64,000 bases of DNA from Butyrivibrio sp. (GTDB lineage Bacteria > Bacillota > Clostridia > Lachnospirales > Lachnospiraceae), in assembly GCA_023664865.1 (NCBI GenBank), contig JAMPEU010000011.1:1-64000 (forward strand), read 5' to 3'. Shown here in pieces: positions 45,282 to 53,284 of this stretch (position 1 is its first letter; the number at the start of each line of letters is the position of its first letter). The notes under the pieces are model-generated. The model saw only the letters and a list, made by a program, of their open reading frames with translations. It was not told where the DNA came from and did not search any database. Position numbers and translations under genes: made by a program.

Positions 45282-45826
45282 GTATTTTTTCTTGACAGAG
45301 AGTTTTTACATGAAAAAAACACCCAAAAGATGAGGCGGCTTATGGCATAGCCAATCAACGCGCCCAGAACATTTGCCAGCACATCATCAATCTCCGATTT
45401 GCCACATGAAAACGCATACTGCAGAAATTCTATCGACACGCTTGCCAAAAGCGCGGTAAGCAGAATCGTTTTTATGTTGCACTTTCTGCCATATATATAC
45501 AGATTCACATACAACAGAACTCCAAACGGAACAAATAACAGCATATTTTCTATCAGATAATGAAAATCGCCCCTTGATAACTCATAGCTGTTAAATGGCA
45601 AAAACTCAACTTCCCGCCGCGAGCCGATTGACCTCATAAGCAGCGTCACATACAACAAATAATAAATGAATACGCCGTTAGCAAAAAGCAGAATACGCGG
45701 AGACTTATGTTTGTTAAATATGTAGCTAATCTGCCTGCCGGCAACCATAAGCAAAAAACCGGCAAGAACTGCTTCTTTCCAGCAGTTGGCCCATTGTTTT
45801 AATATGTCTGCATATATAAGTTTCAT
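45278..45826 (-). CDS. VanZ-like membrane protein
   Basis: A 182-residue protein with about five membrane segments and the VanZ signatures NLLLFVPFGVLLY (as ENMLLFVPFGVLLY) and SVSIEFLQY ... SEIDDVLANVLGALIGY. VanZ proteins can raise teicoplanin resistance; most genomic copies have no known role. Not accompanied by van genes. The operon promoter for ylxM lies over its 3' end. Confidence 0.88.
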   Translation of the reverse strand: MKLIYADILKQWANCWKEAVLAGFLLMVAGRQISYIFNKHKSPRILLFANGVFIYYLLYVTLLMRSIGSRREVEFLPFNSYELSRGDFHYLIENMLLFVPFGVLLYVNLYIYGRKCNIKTILLTALLASVSIEFLQYAFSCGKSEIDDVLANVLGALIGYAISRLIFWVFFSCKNSLSRKNT

Positions 45827-45875
45827 ATCTTTTATAATTCTTTCTATTGGTTTGAAATACGCTTATAAGAAATAA

Positions 45876-45906
45876 CTGCCAAACCTCGAAAGAATCCGGC
45901 AGTTAA
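45876..45906 (-). terminator. hairpin after the Rpn-type gene
   Basis: AACTGCC pairs with GGCAGTT around a 17-base loop, 36 bases beyond the stop of the nuclease gene. The T tract is poor, so efficiency is uncertain. Confidence 0.45.
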
Positions 45907-45941
45907 TATATTTTGCGGAAGGATGAAACAAAGCATAAACT

Positions 45942-46904
45942 TTACTTATAATATTTCTTCACCTGTTCCCTTGACACATTCCTGTAGTCTTCGTTCCTTA
46001 TGACCGCCTGATGCACTGCATCAAGGCTTGGCAACAACAGGCTCAAAGAGAATACTAGGGCGCGCAGACCTTCTTCTCTACCCTCAAGCCTGCCTTCTTC
46101 TCTGCCTTCAAGCCTTCCATCTTCAATCAGCTCTTTAAGCGCTTTACACATATCCACTTTACCGTCCTTTCCATAATAATCTTCTTTCGCCTCTATCAGT
46201 TCAGTCGCGTTGGTATACTGCGCCACCACATCGTAGGCATCTTCTTCCATGCTCTTATATGTATCGTCCCCTTCAATAAGGTTCTTAAGCGCATCCTTAT
46301 TTCCTGAGCATCGTATGAAGTCAAATACCTGCCGTACATCTGTCTTAAATACGCTTGTGTCCTTCAACTTCCTTATTTCAACCAGGTTAACCCTGTAGTC
46401 CTGCACCATGCCTGCCAAGTTTTCCGGTATGTCCGTAAAGTCTATTATTTCATGCAGCGACTCCGCCCCGTTCCACTCATCTTCGCCAGAATATATGATG
46501 AGCGTTATTACAGGGTGCAGCTTATCTTCTCTCCCGAAACTATACAGGTATTCTCCGTCAGTGTTTATGCCGTTATGTTTCTTTCTGTTTTTCCTGCGTT
46601 CTCTGCGTATCCTTGCCGCCTGTTTCTCATACTCACCAGTATCATATGACATGCCCCTAAGCGGCATTGAATAATCGATGTTATCCTGGTTTTCAAGCCC
46701 GATAATTGCAAAGTTTACCCCAAATGCGGCTTTCCTTAATGTGTCACGCATCCTATTTTTCCTGCGTGAGCCCGTCTGCGTGTCAAGCTCTTTAAGGTCG
46801 CTGCCTGCCACCATCTGCACACCTTTGCAGCAGACTCCGTTGATAATGTCGGCATACCTGTCGTTGTCCGCAAGGTATCCCTTCCACCCAATGTCCTTGT
46901 TCAA
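45942..46904 (-). CDS. Rpn/YhgA-like PD-(D/E)XK nuclease-transposase family protein
   Basis: About 320 residues. The TTG at 46904 is chosen because AGGAGG lies 7 bases upstream and the family N-terminus (NKDIGWKGYLADNDRYADIINGV) starts there; the frame is open another 40 codons without a site. The nuclease-like core includes IIGLENQDNIDYSMPLRGMSYD and HPVITLIIYSG. The C-terminus carries a short Glu/Gly/Arg repeat (EGRLEGREEG twice) that is encoded by 24-base tandem repeats. Recombination-promoting nuclease family; the actual role here is unknown. Confidence 0.85.
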   Translation of the reverse strand: MNKDIGWKGYLADNDRYADIINGVCCKGVQMVAGSDLKELDTQTGSRRKNRMRDTLRKAAFGVNFAIIGLENQDNIDYSMPLRGMSYDTGEYEKQAARIRRERRKNRKKHNGINTDGEYLYSFGREDKLHPVITLIIYSGEDEWNGAESLHEIIDFTDIPENLAGMVQDYRVNLVEIRKLKDTSVFKTDVRQVFDFIRCSGNKDALKNLIEGDDTYKSMEEDAYDVVAQYTNATELIEAKEDYYGKDGKVDMCKALKELIEDGRLEGREEGRLEGREEGLRALVFSLSLLLPSLDAVHQAVIRNEDYRNVSREQVKKYYK

Positions 46905-47153
46905 TTCTTTTCCTCCTGTAATCCGCAGGAGTACCCAATTCTGAAAACCCCTGCTTTTTGTTATGTTTGGTTTTAGCATGGATTTTCCGAATCTAAAGAA
47001 TTTGTTCAGAATACAAATCAGCATCCGTGCTGTTTGTATATAGAAAATATATGCTGTACGTAGAATAACATACTTTTATTCAGAATACAATACCTTTTTT
47101 CTCTAAGCACTTTTGCTGTGTTTTAGATAAGAATTTTCATCTTAAAAATAGTC

Positions 47154-47204
47154 ACTTTACTATTGTTGACTTCATTCAAGGAATTGGATATAATATAGTA
47201 AAGT
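47154..47204. promoter_or_regulatory. inverted repeats bracketing the abiE promoter
   Basis: ACTTTACTAT (47154-47163) and ATAGTAAAGT (47195-47204) are perfect inverted repeats that lie just outside the -35 and -10 of the abiE promoter. They are probable AbiEi operators. The rest of the 346-base gap (46905-47251) is A+T rich and otherwise featureless to me. Confidence 0.7.
47166..47194 (+). promoter_or_regulatory. abiE promoter
   Basis: TTGACT, 17 bases, TATAAT, ending 57 bases ahead of the abiEi start codon. Confidence 0.85.
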
Positions 47205-47251
47205 ACCCACTTGATGATTGTATTTGAGGTTAGTTAAGTAGAGGCGACAAA

Positions 47252-47860
47252 ATGTTTCATAAAAATGATATGAAAAATGTGGAAAAGCTGTTCAATCAGC
47301 ATCACTATATAATGACTACTGCTGAACTGTTGGAAGCAAAGTTATACTATGCGGACATTAAACAGCTTTTGGATGCGGGGCTAATTGAAAGAGTTAAAAG
47401 AGGATACTATCACTGGATTGAGGATTGTGGAGAAAGCGAAGTTGTAATGATTAACCACTTATTCTCCGATGCAGTGTTTTGTATGGAAACCGCACTGTTC
47501 TATTATGGGTATAGTGATAGAAATCCTACAGAATGGAATTTTGCAATTGATAGAAATGTTTCTAAGCAGAGGACCAAAATTGATTACCCCTTTATAAAAG
47601 CATACCGTGTTGAATCGGAACTGGTTACACTAGGCGAAACCGAAGGACAAATTGATTTTCAGAAGGTTCGTATCTATGACCGTGACCGCACTATCTGCGA
47701 TGTACTGCGAAATATGAATAAAATGGATAAAGAAATTTTTAATAAGGCAATACAGGGTTATGTGAAAGACCCCAAAAAAAACATATCGAATCTTATGGAA
47801 TATGCAAAAATATTGCGTGTGCAAAAACGAGTAAAAGATTTGATTGGAGTGTGGTTATGA
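47252..47860 (+). CDS. AbiEi-family antitoxin (type IV TA)
   Basis: A 202-residue protein with an N-terminal winged helix-turn-helix (MTTAELLEAKLYYADIKQLLDAGLIERVKRGYY) and the family C-terminal domain (YRVESELVTLGETEG ... VRIYDRDRTICDVLRNMNKMD). AbiEi represses its own promoter through inverted repeats and neutralises AbiEii. It overlaps the toxin gene by 4 bases (ATGA). ATG start 5 bases after a purine-rich GAGGCGAC stretch. Confidence 0.9.
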   Translation: MFHKNDMKNVEKLFNQHHYIMTTAELLEAKLYYADIKQLLDAGLIERVKRGYYHWIEDCGESEVVMINHLFSDAVFCMETALFYYGYSDRNPTEWNFAIDRNVSKQRTKIDYPFIKAYRVESELVTLGETEGQIDFQKVRIYDRDRTICDVLRNMNKMDKEIFNKAIQGYVKDPKKNISNLMEYAKILRVQKRVKDLIGVWL

Positions 47861-48774
47861 CGGCTGATGTAGCGGCATCTGTTTTGGCAAAACTTAAGAA
47901 TAAATCGAAAGCAGCTGGTATCAGCTATCAGCAATGCTTACAGCTTTTTGTGCAGGAAGAATTTTTGCGGAAACTTTCAAAATCCGGTTGTGAGGATAAT
48001 CTGATTCTTAAGGGTGGATTATTCATTTATACGCTCACCAATTTTGAAAGCCGAGCTACAATTGATGTAGATTTTCTCTTGCGGTCAGCGTCCAATTCGA
48101 TTAATGATGTGAAAGCTCTTATCATTCGTATTCTTAACACATCCACGGGAAATGATTATATTTCTATGAGGGCGAAAGGGTTTGAGGAAATCTCGCCGCA
48201 GAGAAAATATCATGGTGTCAGTACACAGATTATCGCTCAGATAAAAAATGTCCGTGTTCCGTTTAATGTGGATATTGGAGTCGGAGATGTTATCGTTCCA
48301 CGAGCCGAGAAACGCAAAATCAATACCCAACTCCCAGGCTTTGAATCTCCTGTCATTATGACCTACTCTCTCGAAAGTACGATTGCTGAAAAGTTTGATG
48401 CTATCCTGCAACGCTTTGAACTGACAAGCAGAATGAAAGATTTTTACGATATATACTATCTGGCAAGGACTTTTGACTTTGATGGTGCAAAATTGCAGAC
48501 AGCAATATCCAGAACATTGGAGCAACGAGGAACGCCCTATGCTAGAGATAGTTTCAAACGGATTCTCGCACTTACCGAGGATGTGGATATGCAGAAACGT
48601 TGGAAATTCTTTTTGAAGAATATTAAGGATAATGCGCTTGAGTTTTCGGTAGTCATTGATGAAATACAGAAATTCCTCGAGCCTGTATTCGATGTAATTG
48701 TGAATGAGGATGAGTGGCAAAAAGAATGGAGTTTTATTGAAAAATGGCATAAAAAAGAAAGGAGCCTTGGATGA
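47857..48774 (+). CDS. AbiEii/AbiGii-family nucleotidyltransferase toxin
   Basis: About 305 residues. A nucleotidyltransferase-like toxin with LILKGGLFIYTL and RATIDVDFLLR (catalytic Asp pair) and the KFDAILQRFELTSRMKDFYDIYYLA stretch typical of the family. It blocks growth upon phage attack by modifying tRNA in characterised members. ATG 47857 overlaps the antitoxin stop and has GGAG 7 bases ahead; an in-frame ATG two codons earlier lacks that spacing. Confidence 0.9.
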   Translation: MTADVAASVLAKLKNKSKAAGISYQQCLQLFVQEEFLRKLSKSGCEDNLILKGGLFIYTLTNFESRATIDVDFLLRSASNSINDVKALIIRILNTSTGNDYISMRAKGFEEISPQRKYHGVSTQIIAQIKNVRVPFNVDIGVGDVIVPRAEKRKINTQLPGFESPVIMTYSLESTIAEKFDAILQRFELTSRMKDFYDIYYLARTFDFDGAKLQTAISRTLEQRGTPYARDSFKRILALTEDVDMQKRWKFFLKNIKDNALEFSVVIDEIQKFLEPVFDVIVNEDEWQKEWSFIEKWHKKERSLG

Positions 48775-48877
48775 TGAGCAAAGAGCGCGTCAGGCATAGG
48801 ATGAGTATCTTAAACAAAAAGCGCTTGCGGAACTTGAGGAATCGAAAGCAGTTTTACGCGAAAACCACACGAACTGA
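48771..48877 (+). pseudogene. decayed small gene after abiEii, with a DinJ-like end
   Basis: AAAGGAG stands 6 bases ahead of an ATG overlapping the abiEii stop, opening a 36-codon basic frame. A different frame over 48800-48874 reads DEYLKQKALAELEESKAVLRE-N, which looks more protein-like but begins after a TAG. Its KAVLREN is encoded by 17 bases identical to the truncated dinJ at 50986-51002. This suggests a frameshifted remnant of a small toxin-antitoxin gene; the evidence is slight. Confidence 0.4.
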
Positions 48878-48954
48878 TTGAGATAGACAATTATGTGGAT
48901 AAATAGTAAGCATGGTACATTTCCTCAAATACAGTCATTGGCAATTGCACTTTG

Positions 48955-49120
48955 ATTGCTTACATTCGTTTTTACGTTTTGTAAGTAACCATACATGGAA
49001 AAACCACCCCTAAACAGAGCGACGGGGTGGTTTTTCTACTCTTAAATTGGTCAACCCACCTTGTGGGCGGTTGTTCCTTTTAATTACACACTTACTTATA
49101 ACATGTTTCCTTTAATTTTC
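48955..49120 (+). repeat. R3 direct repeat, copy 1 (multi-hairpin)
   Basis: 166 bases nearly identical to 51125-51295. It holds CTTACA/TGTAAG, the strong hairpin AAAAACCACCCC/GGGGTGGTTTTT and the hairpin CAACCCACC-TTGT-GGGCGGTTG. The middle hairpin with its T run would work as a terminator. The 462-base gap 48775-49237 otherwise contains the decayed gene above and A+T-rich DNA. Confidence 0.9.
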
Positions 49121-49237
49121 AACAAAAAGTTTCTTCTGTCTTACCGAATAGTCTGAAATTTAATGTTTCATAATACCGAAACGGTTCATAATAAAGAATT
49201 TCATTATTTAGCAGTTTGTTATTCATTTGTCCTACAG

Positions 49238-50608
49238 CTAAACCAATTCCGGTTTATATTTTGCCTTCAGTAAATAATATGCTGTTTCACAATATGCATA
49301 TACTCTATTATCCGGATCAGTATTATTAATATCTTTTTTATAGTTTCTATTTACAAAAGACTTTTTCCATTCTTCTACAAGCTTAATGTCTTCTTCCGTC
49401 AAAATATCCCTCAAATGAACCAGCGCATGAGCAATAGGCTCAGAATATTGACTTTTATTTATCACTTCTTCAATAAGAAAATCTTTATATTCTTCCCTTT
49501 GAGCCATATTAGCAATTACACCATAAGTATATACATATTCACTCGTTTCAGTATTATCCTCAGATGAATATGTTATTTCTTTTTCCCTGGATATTTTATT
49601 CATTATTTTTTCTTTAAGAATATTTTCCAAGCATTTCATTCCAATATTACTTAGACTTCGCACTTCTTGATGTGCTTCCTTCCTTTTATCAATATCACGG
49701 TCTATACATTTGTTTAATATTCCTTTCAATTTATCACCGGGATATTTAGTAGAATCTCTCAATATTTCAGGTATATCCCCAAAATCATTTACATAAATAA
49801 AATTTAGTCCATAGCGCAATCTATATAACGTATCATTCTTAGTTTTTTCATCCTTATGCTTTATTACAATATGTTCTTGAATGGGAGAACCAAATACACT
49901 GAATATATTTTGAAGCAACATATCAAAATCCGGATCAGATAATCCAAATCCAATGATTAATAATTGAAAATTCGTAAATATATATTGCATAAATGCCTTA
50001 TAATACGGATTATTAAACAGTTCCCTATATGATTCCCTTGTAAGAACCATCGTATTTTCATCATCCACCGTACCGTGCGCCTTGAATAGGAATTGCTCTG
50101 TAAAATTCTTACGAATTATATCAGCAATTTTATCATTTTCAAAAGGAAGAACAATTGACCATTTATCCCTCTCATCAGCTTCATTTATAGCATTTTCATG
50201 AGCAACGTCATAATTATATGTCAAAATTCCCCTTGGGCTTAATTCTAATAATGCTTTATGTACATCAGAGGTTGTATTGTTTGCCAAATCTGCACTCTCT
50301 TTTAGAACTTGTAAAAATTCTTTCTTATTAGCATTGTATAAAATACTTGACGCCTCTATAAGTTGTTCGCCTATAGGTTTCCCAGATAATAGTTCTGTTA
50401 CATCCTTAGTTTCTTCCTTAGAAAGATTATTCCCTATAGAGTCCTTTATAGCAGTTAATAGCCCTAGCCAATTTGATGATGTTTTTCCATTTTTTAATGG
50501 TAATCCCTCAGAAATTCCAGCGCCAGTTAAACATACCATTCGATTTAAGGCTACAATGTCACACAGTTTTATAAAGTTTTTATCATTAATCCAATATTTA
50601 TCATCCAT
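49238..50608 (-). CDS. SIR2-domain protein, candidate anti-phage NADase
   Basis: A 456-residue protein with an N-terminal SIR2-like NAD-binding fold: VCLTGAGISEGLPLK (about 25-39), TYNYDVAHENAI, the catalytic-His-type LFKAHGTVDDENTMVLTRESY, and LLIIGFGLSDPDFDMLL. The remaining 170 residues are helical and match nothing I recognise. SIR2 domains with such extensions act as NAD-depleting effectors in several phage-defence systems. No Argonaute, HerA or TIR partner is beside it. Low GC, opposite strand to abiE, bracketed by the R3 repeats. Confidence 0.85.
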   Translation of the reverse strand: MDDKYWINDKNFIKLCDIVALNRMVCLTGAGISEGLPLKNGKTSSNWLGLLTAIKDSIGNNLSKEETKDVTELLSGKPIGEQLIEASSILYNANKKEFLQVLKESADLANNTTSDVHKALLELSPRGILTYNYDVAHENAINEADERDKWSIVLPFENDKIADIIRKNFTEQFLFKAHGTVDDENTMVLTRESYRELFNNPYYKAFMQYIFTNFQLLIIGFGLSDPDFDMLLQNIFSVFGSPIQEHIVIKHKDEKTKNDTLYRLRYGLNFIYVNDFGDIPEILRDSTKYPGDKLKGILNKCIDRDIDKRKEAHQEVRSLSNIGMKCLENILKEKIMNKISREKEITYSSEDNTETSEYVYTYGVIANMAQREEYKDFLIEEVINKSQYSEPIAHALVHLRDILTEEDIKLVEEWKKSFVNRNYKKDINNTDPDNRVYAYCETAYYLLKAKYKPELV

Positions 50609-50710
50609 AGCGTTCTCCCCCCTAATAATATTTATTATATAACACGGCTATAATATATTGTACTGCCAAAATTGACGCAATTCGTGCTTTTTTTGCTATA
50701 TCACACTTAA

Positions 50711-50782
50711 TGTGTTAGACTTAAATCAGATGAACAGTTACGCGCAGAAATCCAGCAATTAAAGGAAACACACAAAATATAA
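50711..50782 (+). pseudogene. possible C-terminal gene fragment
   Basis: Twenty-three sense codons reading CVRLKSDEQLRAEIQQLKE then THKI and stop, directly after an in-frame stop. Helical, coiled-coil-like and unlike random DNA here, but without a start or a recognised family. It lies between the SIR2 gene and dinJ. The rest of the 263-base gap is A+T rich. Confidence 0.3.
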
Positions 50783-50871
50783 ATTTATTCCTTGTTGTAA
50801 TACAATCACTTGCTTTTAGCACACAATAGATATATAATAGAAACTAAACGAACACGAAAGGAGACATATCT

Positions 50872-51066
50872 ATGGCACTAGCGACTATAACCGCAAGAGT
50901 AGATGAAAAAGACAAAGCCAGCTTTGATACATTCTGTAACAATGTTGGATTAAATACATCCACAGCAATCAACCTTTTTGTGAAGGCAGTTTTACGCGAA
51001 AATCGCATCCCTTTTGAGATTAGCCAGACCTCTGAAATGGAAGTGGATACCAAGGTCATAATTTGA
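50872..51066 (+). CDS. truncated RelB/DinJ-type antitoxin without toxin
   Basis: A 64-residue protein. The ribbon-helix-helix part TITARVDEKDKASFDTFCNNVGLNTSTAINLFVKAVLRENRIPFEI is typical of DinJ/RelB, but these proteins usually run to about 85-95 residues. Here the sequence turns to EMEVDTKVII and stops, and no RelE/YafQ toxin follows. AAAGGAG gives a good ribosome site. An R3 repeat lies 58 bases downstream. A decayed toxin-antitoxin locus is likely. Confidence 0.8.
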   Translation: MALATITARVDEKDKASFDTFCNNVGLNTSTAINLFVKAVLRENRIPFEISQTSEMEVDTKVII

Positions 51067-51124
51067 CCTTGAAAAATTATTTTGATTTTAAGGATATAAT
51101 GACATTTGCTCTTTTCCTTTTGGC

Positions 51125-51295
51125 ATTGCTTACATTCGTTTTTACGTTTTGCAAGTAACCATACATAGAAAAACCACCCCTAACTTTGACCGAGCGACGG
51201 GGTGGATTTTCTACTCTTAAATTAGTCAACCCACCTTGTGGGCGGTTGTTCCTTTTAATTACACACTTACTATAACATGTTTCCTTTAATTTTTC
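51125..51295 (+). repeat. R3 direct repeat, copy 2
   Basis: Same orientation as copy 1 (48955-49120), with a few substitutions and a 5-base longer loop (TAACTTTGACCGAGCGA) in the middle hairpin. Serves as a likely terminator for dinJ and marks the edge of the accessory island. Confidence 0.9.
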
Positions 51296-51360
51296 AGATA
51301 CAAATGTGTGCTATTAATTAATTATAGTCTATTTAAATTATTTTCTATTCTTTAAATTAA

Positions 51361-52464
51361 TTATTTCATTTCTTTGTCTCTAATTGCAATATTTTTAGCC
51401 CATCCGATAACAATAACAGAAATTTTATCAACAGCCTTTATGTAATATTTCTCAATGAAATATATCCTTATTAACTCAATTACCGTACATACAATATATA
51501 CAAGAACAATTACTGCTATTGAATATGGTATTAAAAAATCACTTTCTGCAAACGCAGCGTTTTTAAAGAGCGTTTTCCAAATATATTGCCTAACGTTAGG
51601 ATCATCATGAATCAAATATACGCCAAACGTTGCAGAAGCTATAACATTAATTGCTCTATTAGGCGCTATGTCTATTTTTTCAAATCCTGCAAACATTAAA
51701 TAGGCAATTATCGGTACCGGAAGCCTTTGCATATCAGTAAAAGACAAAGCATGCGTACCAACAAACGCAAATCTTGTTCCGATAAAATCCAAAATAACAA
51801 TAAGCAGAAAAGCAGCAACGCTTAAAGCCAAAGCTGACATAAGATACACTCTGCCCTTTACTTTTCGTTGTGGAACATATATTCTGAAATACCCTGCAAC
51901 AGCATATAAATAAATGAACCATAAAAGATCATTACACTGCCATGCCTCACTCAAAAATGTTGGGATAATGCACCAGCAAAATGTCAAAAGTATCAATAGA
52001 CGCTGATAGGTTTCTTGCTCTAACGTGCGCAAAAATTTATTAATATATGGTGAAAGAAGATACATCATAAAATATGTACTGGCAAACCACCAGTACGAAG
52101 ACGTAATGGGAAACAGACATTTAAGCAACCCTCCAATGTTAAGAGATTGTTCCCCCCATATTATAAATATTAAATATAATGTCATCGAGTATGTAAACAT
52201 CTGCAGCCATAATTTAAGTAATTTACTCAATTTAAATTCAGATTCTATAAGAAAATATCCTGAAATAAGGACAAATATATCTACGCCTAATTTCCCTCCA
52301 CTTTGAAGGAATTGAACCCACAACCTATTTGCAGAAACTGTTTCTGTAGAAAAATCAAATCCTCCATGTATAACGAAATGATGCGCCACCACCATAAACA
52401 TTGCAATAATGCGCAATAATTCAATATTGGATTGGCGTGATATAGTTTTATTTCCAATCTCCAT
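51361..52464 (-). CDS. acyltransferase 3 family membrane protein
   Basis: A 367-residue protein with about ten membrane segments and the family N-terminus NIELLRIIAMFMVVAHHFVIHGG (catalytic His), then IFVLISGYFLI. These enzymes O-acetylate or otherwise acylate extracellular sugars. Last gene of the exopolysaccharide operon, so it probably modifies the exported repeat unit. Confidence 0.9.
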   Translation of the reverse strand: MEIGNKTISRQSNIELLRIIAMFMVVAHHFVIHGGFDFSTETVSANRLWVQFLQSGGKLGVDIFVLISGYFLIESEFKLSKLLKLWLQMFTYSMTLYLIFIIWGEQSLNIGGLLKCLFPITSSYWWFASTYFMMYLLSPYINKFLRTLEQETYQRLLILLTFCWCIIPTFLSEAWQCNDLLWFIYLYAVAGYFRIYVPQRKVKGRVYLMSALALSVAAFLLIVILDFIGTRFAFVGTHALSFTDMQRLPVPIIAYLMFAGFEKIDIAPNRAINVIASATFGVYLIHDDPNVRQYIWKTLFKNAAFAESDFLIPYSIAVIVLVYIVCTVIELIRIYFIEKYYIKAVDKISVIVIGWAKNIAIRDKEMK

Positions 52465-52498
52465 TATATATCCCTCGTAATTCTTTTTGCTATTTGCC

Positions 52499-53284
52499 TT
52501 AATTCCGGTAAGAACTTATTGATAAATATTTTGAAAGTTTTCTTTTACATATATCATATATTTTCGTTCCTTTATATCTTCTTGTCTTTTCAGCAACAAT
52601 TTTTGCCACAATCATCCTTCTTGAATACTGCATTTTTGTCTCCCTGGCATTTCTATTCCATGTATCTAAATATATTGATAGCAGTCGTTCAGATAAAAAG
52701 GCGCAGTACCTTTTATGATATTTGGGTTTCTGATTATTTCCTATCCTTAATCTTAATTCAGCGCATACACCAAATACAAATTTGCAATATTTTGTGAACT
52801 CTTCTTTTGAGGTAATAAACATATTTGCCGGATTGCATGAATTTGACGAACCATCATCGGAATATATCTTAAAGAGGCTGTTACAATATTCAGGATATTT
52901 TTCGCAAATTACTTCACAAAAAATTTTCCACTCATTTATGTCAGAATGAGGGGGGATTCTTCGCCTACTTGCAACAATCCATCCACCTTGATTATCAGTC
53001 AGATAGTGGATAATTTGTTTCTTACTAACTTTCAGTTTTTTATTATAATGGCTAAATCCGATATAATCATAACTATCCGGATTTACATTCTTCCAGATAT
53101 AATATAGTCCGGTTAATTCCCCATAATATTCATTCTCTGCAGATATGTTGTCTCCATTATCATCTCTACATTTATAAATAAAATTTTTTCTGTTTTTGGC
53201 TCCAACTTCAATAGGAACCGCATTACTTGTATGTATGCAGCACCTACCAAACGTCGAAACATATATTACCAGATGCTTCTTCAT
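52499..53284 (-). CDS. DUF4422 glycosyltransferase
   Basis: A 261-residue protein of the DUF4422 glycosyltransferase family, shown by VPIEVGAKN, ENEYYGELTGLYYIWKN and YIGFSHYNKKL. Shorter than some members. Its start overlaps the flippase stop by 4 bases (ATGA), so the two are translationally coupled. Confidence 0.85.
   Translation of the reverse strand: MKKHLVIYVSTFGRCCIHTSNAVPIEVGAKNRKNFIYKCRDDNGDNISAENEYYGELTGLYYIWKNVNPDSYDYIGFSHYNKKLKVSKKQIIHYLTDNQGGWIVASRRRIPPHSDINEWKIFCEVICEKYPEYCNSLFKIYSDDGSSNSCNPANMFITSKEEFTKYCKFVFGVCAELRLRIGNNQKPKYHKRYCAFLSERLLSIYLDTWNRNARETKMQYSRRMIVAKIVAEKTRRYKGTKIYDICKRKLSKYLSISSYRN

Noticed and set aside
48085-48750. A 221-codon open frame antisense to abiEii
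   Set aside because: The plus-strand frame has clear family motifs and a coupled start; the antisense translation is Phe/Ile/His-rich with no family features.
49238-50608. SIR2-Argonaute, SIR2-HerA or Thoeris system
   Set aside because: No Argonaute, HerA ATPase or TIR gene lies next to the SIR2 gene, so only a stand-alone effector can be claimed.
48955-51295. Composite transposon bounded by the R3 repeats
   Set aside because: No transposase or integrase between or beside the repeats and no obvious target-site duplication; I report only the flanking repeats.
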